From Oncomelania hupensis (lineage: Eukaryota; Mollusca; Gastropoda; Littorinimorpha; Pomatiopsidae), in assembly GCA_036898135.1 (NCBI GenBank), contig CM072514.1, positions 7,075,637 through 7,139,636 of the forward strand: a DNA stretch of 64,000 bases. Direction: 5' to 3'. Below, in pieces: positions 56,150 through 64,000 of the stretch. The notes below the pieces were generated by a model that made no database searches, was not told the DNA's origin, and saw nothing but the letters and a program-made list of their open reading frames with translations. The position numbers were made by a program, and so were the translations under genes. Every line of letters starts with the position of its first letter. Positions within the stretch are counted from its first letter, which is position 1.

Positions 56150-58106
56150 TGTAACGAAAGGGGTTATTATCAAGAATTGCGTGTATGCGTGCGTGAATAT
56201 TCTGCGTGTTCTCCCGTCTCACACTCCCTAACTCTCAAGAATTCTTTTGTTGTCACTCCCCCTTTCTATTACTAGAAAATAAACAATAATCAACAAAGTT
56301 CACATAAGTATAAACCACCCAATCAATAATATGGAAAAATATGTATATATATAGTTTTGGTACTCACGTACTTTGTAGAAACAATCCGTGAATTAATATA
56401 TATCATTCACAAATCACACACATAAAGTTCCAAGGAAATAATCCGGGAGATTGTACACTGATCTCACAAACCCACAAATAATTCTCAGTCAGAAAATCCA
56501 ACTGTCACCAGTCACAATAAACCAATATCGATCTGGTCAGTTAGTCCAAGTGTCACTAGTCACAATAACACCAATGAGGTCCCAGTCCCGTCGACAGAGA
56601 GAGTTATTCCCCAGAGTTTCACGGAGGCTATGAATCGCTATGTCTTTCCTTTGTTTTAAATCCTCTGTCTCTGTCCATGAATATTTCCTTCGTTCCTTTC
56701 AATGTCTCCTCATCCTTATCTCTATCTGTCTCCTCTCTTCACCTCCTTCAATAATTCCCCCCCAGCCGCTGTCGCTGCTACTGCTGCTGTGGCCGCTGTT
56801 GCTAATGTGGCCGTGGTTACTGCTGCTGATGATGCAGCAGTGGTTGCTACTGCCGCTGATGTAGCAGTGGTTGCTGCTGCTGATGATGTAGCAGTGGTTG
56901 CTGCTGCTGCTGATGTAGCAGTGGTTGCTGATGTAGCAGGGGTTGCTGCTGCTGCTGATGTAGCAGTGGTTGCTGCTCTCGTCTTCTTCTTCGTCTTCTT
57001 CTTTGGCTTCTTCTCTGGCCCCTTCGTCTCCTCCGTCTTCTTCTCCCTCTTCTTCGCCTTCCTCGTCTTCTTCTTTGGCTTTTCTCTGGCCCCTTCTTCC
57101 TCTCCTTCTTCCTCTCCTTCCTCTTCTTCCCTCTTCCTCGCCTTCTCGTCTTCTTTGGCTCTTCTCTTGTGATATCCTCTTCTTCTTCTTCTTCTTCTTC
57201 TTATTCTTCTTCTTCTTCTTCTTCTTCTTCACGACTTCTTCTCCTTCTCCTTTACTTCTTCTTTCTCATTCTCTTTCTCTTTCTCTTCTTCTTCCGCTTA
57301 CTCTCATTCTTCTTCTTCTTCTTCTTCTTCTTCTTCTTCTTCTTCTTCTTCTTCTTCTTCTTCTTCTTCTTCTTTCTCTCTCTTTGCCTCGAGGCCCCTC
57401 AGCCGGAGACTTCTGAAACATACAAGTTTTCCCCCACTAAATATCTTGATACATAGACTTTCCTGTATTACCACATATATCTTTCTCTTCTCTCTGTGAC
57501 AGGACCAGACCAGCAACATATGATTCAAATCTCATATGTGTAGAACACAGTTCACACATACGTTAAAATTGTAAAACTAATTATAACAACTTATTATTAC
57601 ATTCTTGCCGCTAATTACTTTCATTCACAAAAATAAATATAATACTATACATTGCAAGTTGAGGTTTCAACCTCAAATCAAATACTAATCCAATTTCAAT
57701 TCGTTACTCAAAAATATACACGAGCCACCATCTCCATCACCCCCCTTATCCATCCTTCATACTAATATCAAAATTATCTATTATTAATTCTTATTCCACA
57801 ATAAGTAGAATATAATCATGGTTAAATTATTATTATGTTCATAATACAATATTTCAATGATAAACAATAAATATATACCTGCAGACGCAGCTGCCAGAAG
57901 TACAAACACAACCACACTGTGGTACACACCAGAAGAGACTGCTACACGTTTGAATGTGATTGGCCAGTCGTCACATGACTAGCTCAGCCAATCAGCATTC
58001 AGTTTTCAATAAAAAAAACAACTATTATTTATGTCTTCACACAGGAATATACTACAATACACCAAAAAGTCATCGGACCGAAATAGTATAAAACCGGTCC
58101 GTGACA
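56150..58106 (-). repeat. 5' LTR of the Gmr1-like element
   Basis: 1,957 bp, near-identical to 47957-49890. The 23-bp length difference is mostly extra CTT units at about 57310-57375, plus a 3-bp difference near 58020. Confidence 0.95.
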
Positions 58107-58162
58107 ACAATGTCAAATGTTTTATGTACAGCAATCATTATGACTCTGCATGCCACTTTCAG

Positions 58163-58205
58163 ACATCATTGAATGCAATACACAACCTGCTCTCTGTATT
58201 CCCAA
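58163..58205 (+). pseudogene. EGF exon interrupted by a LINE 3' end (D2 copy B)
   Basis: Acceptor ccactttcag, then DIIECNTQPALCIP, then LINE sequence. Counterpart of 25939-25980, with N to I at the third residue. Dead as an EGF exon. Confidence 0.75.
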
Positions 58206-59560
58206 CTTTGGATTTTTGTCCTTTTATTAGCCAAACCACATATAACTCCAAACATGAAACAAGGCTCATGGACCAGGGGACATTTTAGCCAAAAGTATAG
58301 GGGAAACAGGGGGAGGGGGAATTACAGACATTAAAAAACAATGACCGGCGCAAAAAAGACTGCTCCATAGGCATCACAAGACAAAACTCTGAAATGTCAA
58401 ACACCCGTTATAAGGTTTGCATTGGTTCAATATGGAAATAAAAGTGCACAGCATCGGAGGGTTCACAAAAGAAGACAAAAGGGAATGCACAATATATACA
58501 TAGTGACATAACTCTAACAAAGCGGCTAAATTTAGCAATCTGCACTTTGATTCAGTATTCATCAGCTGGTTAAATTTAAAAACATTTGAATGAATCTAAA
58601 AGTATTTTCTTTGTAAAAAAGTATATTCCAAAAATGTTTTCTATCAGCAAGGAATTGTTACATGTAAATAAATAATGAAACTCGACACCAATTTGATCTA
58701 AGTCACACATAGTACACAACCGTTCTTCTCTAGGTCCATTATTGTATCTGAAACTTTGGAGCTTTGTCCTTTAATTTCGAACATCATCATCAAACAATAT
58801 TAAATAAGGCTCCAAGCTCAGGAGGGCGGTGAACACAAAAAAGGGTGGTGTATGGGGGCATTGGGGATACAACAAACATGCAGAGGTCAACAAGAACGGC
58901 ATAACCGTACACAGGAATATTGCACACACACAAAAATGACATATTAACATTATGTTGTTAACATACGAGCACCAGATCTGCAGATGAAGAACAAATATGT
59001 AAATAAATAAATCAATAATATTTAAGAAAAAAGTAATAGACGCGTGGAAAAATTAATCCCACCAAAAAAATCAAGTAGGTCTCAGCCAAGAAAAGAGAAG
59101 TTCAATATAAAATGAAAAGAGAACTGTGCGTCACTATTAGAAAAGTGAAAAAATAATCCCTATAAAACGGCTTAAATCAGACAACCTGCGTTTAGATTTG
59201 GAGTTCATTAACTGATTTAACTTATAGGCATTCGGGTGATTCCTGAAGTATTGAGGTACCAAAGAAAGTCTGTTAAAAATCAACATTAAATTTGTATATC
59301 TAAACAGATAATGGAATTCATCACCTAGCTCGCCCAGATCACAGAGTACACAGTCTATCTTTTCTCTGAATATTCAAATATTTTAGTGATTGAATTTGGA
59401 GTTTGTGACAGCTGAGCCTAAATTTCAAGAAGTTTCTTCTCAATAAAGGTGACAAGAAAACTAAAAAATCTTCGAAACAGAAGGTACTTTTAAAAATTCT
59501 ATACCTAATACAGGTATTATGATCGAATACATCCTGATGCCAGGTTTGCAAGAACTGGTC
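58206..59560 (-). pseudogene. Two decayed LINE C-terminal ends, minus strand
   Basis: Two partly similar units. The first (58206-58745) translates to REERLCTMCDLDQIGVEFHY and following residues. The second (about 58746-59560) gives KFRLSCHKLQIQS, then RLC.LCDLGELGDEFHYLF. The CxxC...DEFHYLF pattern is the zinc-binding C-terminal motif found after the RT of several invertebrate LINE groups, including I-like elements. Each unit ends at its 3' side with AAAGGACAAAGCTCC-type sequence. Stops and frameshifts are frequent. It may belong with the LINE at 60173. Confidence 0.65.
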
Positions 59561-59616
59561 TCAAGCGTTGTTTGACCATGGTCTTAAACAATTCAAAGAG
59601 TATTTACAGCCACGTA

Positions 59617-59689
59617 ACCTGTAACAACAGTCGTGGTTCCTACAACTGTCAGTGTCCCCAAAGATACTCTGGATCTGGATCGTGCCAAG
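59617..59689 (+). pseudogene. EGF exon remnant
   Basis: Second half of a module EGF repeat (TCNNSRGSYNCQCPQRYSG...SCQ) with an intact g|gttagt donor. The first half is missing: a chance tatttacag upstream is followed by an in-frame TAA. The downstream intron to about 60040 is the common module. It is a fourth copy of the unit, not usable as an exon. Confidence 0.75.
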
Positions 59690-60040
59690 GTTAGTTTAAA
59701 CCATTTGCTGAGGAAGACCTCCAATTCACCGCCATCCTCCATCCTCCATCCCTCCCCACACTCACCTCCCAAACCAAATGAATAAATAAATAAATACATT
59801 AGAGATATTGTCATTCTTCATACTCATAACTTGAACTGTATGGACTGCTTTGGGTGTAGCAGATGTGTGGTTTGGTTCTTTCTTCCTTGCATTCAGTATG
59901 GTCATACTATTGACACAGGTTATACTCTTGCTGGATAAATCTTCGGCCACTTGTGGTAATATACCTTCCCTTGGCCACCCCTTGCCTCCCTTAACTCTCC
60001 TCCCAAATCCATTTCCATCTTTGTTGAAATAAAAAACGGG
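59690..60040 (+). repeat. EGF-module downstream intron
   Basis: Matches 29663-30025 and 44266-44600, including ATTGTATGGACTGCTTTGGGT-like and AATCTTCGGCCA sequences, and ends where an RTE fragment has inserted. Confidence 0.65.
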
Positions 60041-60172
60041 TTATTTTACAAAATGATTCGTACTGATTGATTACATTTTGCTGCCCAGGTTGTTTTAAGG
60101 TACTGCTAAGCTTAACGATAAAACGAACTCCGTCATCGCAGACTGAACAAATACAGGTTGCTTTGTCAAAGC
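60041..60172 (-). pseudogene. Short RTE endonuclease fragment
   Basis: The minus-strand peptide DDGVRFIVKLSSTLKQP and QNVINQYESFCKITR repeats that at 27965-28105. It is joined abruptly on the right to an I-like LINE. Confidence 0.6.
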
Positions 60173-62663
60173 TTGCATCAATTGTGGGGGCAATCACAGT
60201 GCAGCATGGTCAAAATGCCCTGAGATGCTCCTTAGAATTGAGGTCAATAAAATAAAATCATCCAAATCTTCAACATCATACATACAAATTTTAACAGAAA
60301 CAAGACAAAAGATTTCACAGAAACCATTAGATCACGATAACAAGAGATTCCCTGAAGACTTTTGGGTTAAAGACCTTATCACTCCTTCAGAGCCATCTTA
60401 ACCAAAAACGTACAGCCAAGCTCTGAAATCAAATCAAATGAAAAACACCACAAATGACACAAAGCAAAATGCACCTCAAGTTGTCCAAAAGGATAATACA
60501 TCAGACACCATTTTGTCTTTGGAAACAAAATCGAATGTTAAATCAGAAGCTCACATTTCACCACAAAATTTGTTGCAAAAAAAGTCAACAAAATTGCCAA
60601 CCTCAGAGCACGAAATCACAGAGCAATCACCTGGAACAAAATCTAGATCAACAAATGCATCGCAAGACATGGAAAGCCCCCGCCCGGAACATACACAACA
60701 AAATAGTCAGCTCTTTGAACAACTGCAAAAAGAAATTGACTCAGAAATAAGGAACAATCAACATGAGAAAATTGAAGGAAGTGATAAACTTGTCTATTCT
60801 GCCTTTGTCACCAGGTTTCTACGTCTTATAGCTTTCTCCCTGCAGCTCAATAAACCAGATTTTTTGATTGATGAAATTACAAGATGGTTTAATTTGATGT
60901 TCTTTACAAATGTTGAACCAAGTAAACATTGTGATAAAAACTGGTCTATTCCACTTACCATTCTGGGCTTTAAATAATTTAATCATACTAATGATTGCTG
61001 GAAAAAGGTTAAAAATAAATTCCGTGTATATAATATTAATACAGCTAATGTTCTGCAATTTTGCAATGCAGTCCAAGGATAGTCAGAATAACAATTTCAA
61101 AATTCTGCAATGGAATTGCAGGAGTAAAATACATATTGATTTGTTACAAGATTTTATTAGGTCACGTTCATTTTCTGCTTTGGCTTTACAATCTTTAAAC
61201 TGCAAGAAATCTGATCTACCAACAATTGATGGTTATTATTATCCACCCACATTAAGTTATTCTCATACTGAAAATAAAATTAAAGTTGCTTTATATATTT
61301 CTATGTCAATTTCTTATAAAACAAAACAATCACCAGGACCCCATCTTAATAATAGAATCTTTACATGTTTCGTTGAAATTAATGTTAAAAATAGTTGTGT
61401 TAATATTATAAACTGTTATTATCCTGACGGTGTTTCTAAAGGAGATGCTGACTGGATTCTATCTTTAAATTCTAGTGATAATTGGATTGTACTAGGCGAT
61501 TTTAATGCACAACATAACCTTTGGGTGAAAGGTTGCGATAACACTAGAAATAATGAGTATCTAGCAGACATTATAACAAATTCTGATCTTTCTTTATTAA
61601 ATGATGGCTCTTTTACAAGAATTCCAGATCGAGAAAATCATAAGTGGTCTGCGATAGATCTATCACTCGTTTCTTCTAACATACTTTTATCGTGTATTTG
61701 GGCAGTACATGACGATCCATTGGGCATTGATCATTTACCTATTTTAATTGATTGCTTTGTTGAACCAGAACTTACTGAGCGAGATAAAAGCATTTTCTAT
61801 AATATTAAAAAGGCAAATTGGGAATTATTTCAATCTAATTTAAGCTTAGCAGCATCAAATCTTAAGTTTCAAACTAGTCAGCATATGGATATCGAACTGT
61901 CATATAATTTGTTAAGAAGTACGATTTTAGATGCTGCAGACAAATCAATTTCTAAAATTAAAAACATCATTACAAAACATAAAAGCAAGTCCTTGGTGGA
62001 ACGAAGAATGCAAACAAGCAGTTAAATTTAAACAACAAGCTTTCAAAAACTGGATGAAAAATAGAAACATAAATAACCCAGTGTTAACAGCGGCACTGCA
62101 CAAAGATTATAAAGAAAAAATATTTTGTGTAATAGGCAGGTAGCAAAAGCAAAAAAGGATTACTTTAATAATTTTGTTCAGGAAAATATAAAAAATCCAA
62201 CGGACACGTCTCAGCTGTGGAAAGAAGTAAGAAAAATGAAAAACAATTAGTATTTGCCTGAGCCACCATTATTACTAAATAATAAAACGTATAAGACAAA
62301 TAAAGATAAAGCTGAATTATTAGCTGAGACGTTCGCTGCAACTAGTATGACAGATTCTTTGTCTGTATCAGAGCAAGAAAGAAGAGAATTATACGAACAG
62401 GAACCTAAACATGAAATTAGTACTGATGATAATGACATAGCCACTGATACTTCTGTTATAAACCAACCATTAACATTAAATGAATTACTTCAAGCTATTA
62501 AAAGCGTTGGTAAATTATAAGTATCTACAGGCATTGATCCAATTTCATATATCATGGAAGAACACTTTCCTACTGATTTTATGCAAAAACTTGTAGATTT
62601 CTACCAGATATGTTGGGAACAGTGAGCTATTCCTTCTGAATGGAAGCATGCTACCATTACACC
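60173..62663 (+). pseudogene. I-like (possibly Nimb) LINE, 3'-truncated and degenerate
   Basis: It begins in ORF1 with a zinc knuckle CINCGGNHSAAWSKC (C-x2-C-x4-H-x5-C), then a Ser/Gln-rich linker (60438-60977). ORF2 starts with an APE endonuclease: KILQWNCRSK, ALQSLNCKKSDLP (the catalytic Glu of the usual LQE is lost), VLGDFNAQHNLW and IDHLPILI (usual SDH changed). A frameshift near 61995 leads to PWWNEECKQAVKFKQQAF, and stops follow at about 62140, 62248 and 62520. The RT start (GIDPISY, IPSEWKHATITPV) is cut at 62663 by LTR-like sequence. Non-functional. The A+T-rich codon use differs from the GC-richer L2-like LINEs. Confidence 0.75.
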
Positions 62664-63345
62664 TGTGACGACACGAGTTTCAGAGTAGCAGGGAGAGCTA
62701 TATTTTGTACGAAGTTGCACTTCTCTGTTATGTAGTGTACATAGAATAGCTTGACCGGTTTCCTTATTGCGTACGAAAGGGTGCAGTAATCGTAAAGTCC
62801 GTGCGTAACGTAGAAGACAGGGGTAGGCCAAATACAGAAACAGGGCTATGCATAGTAAGAAATATGAATACTGAGGAGAACTCGACTGTTTGCTTGTGGC
62901 TGGGTGCATTTGGTAAGGCAGAGTGATTTGAGGTGCTTTTGCGAAGAGGTCGACTCTAACCAGGCAGTGACTCTGTGACTGTGTGTCCTATACTAGAACT
63001 AGGTGTCAGTTTGGAAGGGTGTTGTTATTTGTTGATACAAGCCACCCAAGGTCTTACGCCCTCGTCGGGGTAAGAATGCTTAGAGTCGGAGAGAGGAGGG
63101 ATTTAACTGCCATTTATAGAGAATAAGTGTAGAGTTCATCTCCTAAGGTGTGTGTGGTTCTCTATTGAACACCTACCGAGACTCAGATTCTGTTACAGAA
63201 CTGAGGTGTCCTCGTCCTCATTATCAATGTTATGATTTGAGTGAGAATAACCAGCAATAGCCATACACGAAGTAACTCTCAAAGACTAACCATTGTATTG
63301 TGACAGTGTTGTGTTGTGTTGTGTTGGGAAAGGAGGAGTGTCACA
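62664..63345. mobile_element. Possible LTR, 682 bp
   Basis: It interrupts the LINE reverse transcriptase abruptly with TGTGACGACACGAG. A matching inverted end GTCACA occurs at 63340-63345, giving TG...CA termini. No 5-bp duplication is seen at that right end, so it would be the 5' LTR of an element running beyond the window, or the right boundary is wrong. No primer-binding site starting TGG follows directly. Confidence 0.35.
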
Positions 63346-64000
63346 AGCCGGGGCCTATACGGTGAGTAAACCCTGTAATTCGATTTCTTAGTGGCAAAAG
63401 TGCTCCGAGACAGCGTACGCGAATGAATGGTGATGAATGGGGGGAAAAGGGATGTATTTTGAGGCACAACGATTTTATTGATTTTGTATGATTTTCATAT
63501 GATTTTCTTAGTGTGTATATGATTGAGAAATGTCGTTGCTGCTGTTGTTGTAAAAGTGGGTCAATGGCGACGATGGAGAATACATGCTAGAGAGGGAGAG
63601 TGAGAGAGAGAGGGTGGGTGTGTATGTATAGAGAGAGAGATAAAATGTATTATGCTGAAGAGAGATGAAGTGATTATTATGAGCAGAGCATGTTTATATT
63701 ATAGTATGACAAGATAGTATGGATGAAGGGAGATAATCGTGATGTGTTATAACAGTTGGGAAAGATGATGAGGATGGAGGGAGATGGAATGAATCAGGAC
63801 TGTGGGATGGAAGTGTGGACGCAATAATGAAGTATATTTATATAAATGGCTGTGTTTATAAAGATGGGAATTATTAAGCATCAAGGGTTGCATTATATTA
63901 TTGAAATGTATGCATAGCATCTTGTATTGTTATCATTGTGGCATAAACAGGTCAAGATGGCGGACGGAGGACGGCGTGTTATATTATATAGTGTTTATGT
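63346..64000. other. No recognisable gene
   Basis: Sequence after the possible LTR. A GA-rich run lies at about 63590-63660, the rest is AT-rich. No protein or RNA recognised. It may be the leader of a retrotransposon that continues past the window. Confidence 0.4.

Larger units (their letters stand above)
47957..58106 (-). mobile_element. Intact Gmr1-like Ty3/gypsy retrotransposon (10,150 bp)
   Basis: LTRs at 47957-49890 and 56150-58106 have TG...CA ends, and a perfect 5-bp target duplication acaat (47952-47956 and 58107-58111) flanks the element. The empty site with one acaat stands at about 25886 in D2 copy A. Internal features in minus-strand order are primer-binding site, a leader of about 1.1 kb, one gag-pol frame of 1,598 codons with integrase before reverse transcriptase, and a polypurine tract. 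LTR differences are few outside a CTT microsatellite, so the insertion is young. Confidence 0.95.
30519..58290. repeat. Segmental duplication D2, copy B, expanded by three insertions
   Basis: The same sequence order as copy A (18383-26067), expanded from about 6.8 kb to 27.8 kb by the TIR transposon (30593-39881), a solo LTR (45884-47370) and an intact LTR retrotransposon (47957-58106). Subtracting these and their target duplications leaves about 6,828 bp, against about 6.66 kb for copy A without its LTR, plus its known deletions. Confidence 0.85.

Noticed and set aside
62601..62909. Minus-strand 102-residue frame
   Set aside because: It spans the junction between the LINE remnant and LTR-like sequence. 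No conserved residues.

Overview
The window is nuclear DNA of an animal. It holds GT-AG introns, EGF-domain exons in split-gene form, several clades of LINE, tRNA-derived SINEs, LTR retrotransposons and a terminal-inverted-repeat DNA transposon. There are no operons, rRNAs or ordinary tRNA genes. The mix of repeats (Gmr1-type Ty3/gypsy, L2/CR1-like LINEs with ATT tails, RTE fragments, tRNA-headed SINEs) fits a marine invertebrate, perhaps a mollusc. That placement is inference; the sequence does not name the species.

The only host-type coding sequence I can support is a dispersed set of EGF-like exons, all on the + strand and all phase 1-1: intact at 4498-4617, 14987-15106, 26631-26756, 29546-29662 and 44149-44265, and broken at about 23623, 25939, 58163 and 59617. 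Their flanking introns are related to each other, so the locus looks like the inside of one large EGF-repeat gene built from duplicated exon-plus-intron modules. Neither end of that gene is visible.

Two large segmental duplications organise the window. D1 pairs about 2103-7180 with 12597-17297 (offset about 10.49 kb). D2 pairs 18383-26067 with 30519-58290. Removing the later insertions reduces the 27.8-kb D2 copy to about 6.8 kb, which matches its partner. Because the partner keeps the empty target sites, three insertions can be delimited to the base: a 9,289-bp TIR transposon (30593-39881, 8-bp target duplication), a 1,487-bp solo LTR (45884-47370, 5-bp) and a 10,150-bp LTR retrotransposon (47957-58106, 5-bp). 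The other D2 copy carries its own solo LTR (19793-20808, 5-bp).

The LTR retrotransposon on the minus strand is intact: near-identical LTRs, a primer-binding site, a polypurine tract and one uninterrupted 1,598-codon gag-pol frame. Its integrase lies before the reverse transcriptase, the order that defines Gmr1-like Ty3/gypsy elements. A second, broken element with the same order lies at 17298-18383.

The most unusual object is the TIR transposon 30593-39881. It has 286-287-bp inverted repeats and encodes a PIF1-like helicase (intron-containing, frameshifted) plus a second multi-exon protein I cannot assign. I see neither a Helitron Rep domain nor a recognisable DDE transposase. It is the best candidate for an undescribed system.

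The rest is LINE remains (9051-12081; the two D2 LINE copies; RTE, L2/CR1 and I-like fragments), LTR fragments in both orientations, SINEs, microsatellites and stretches with nothing I can recognise.
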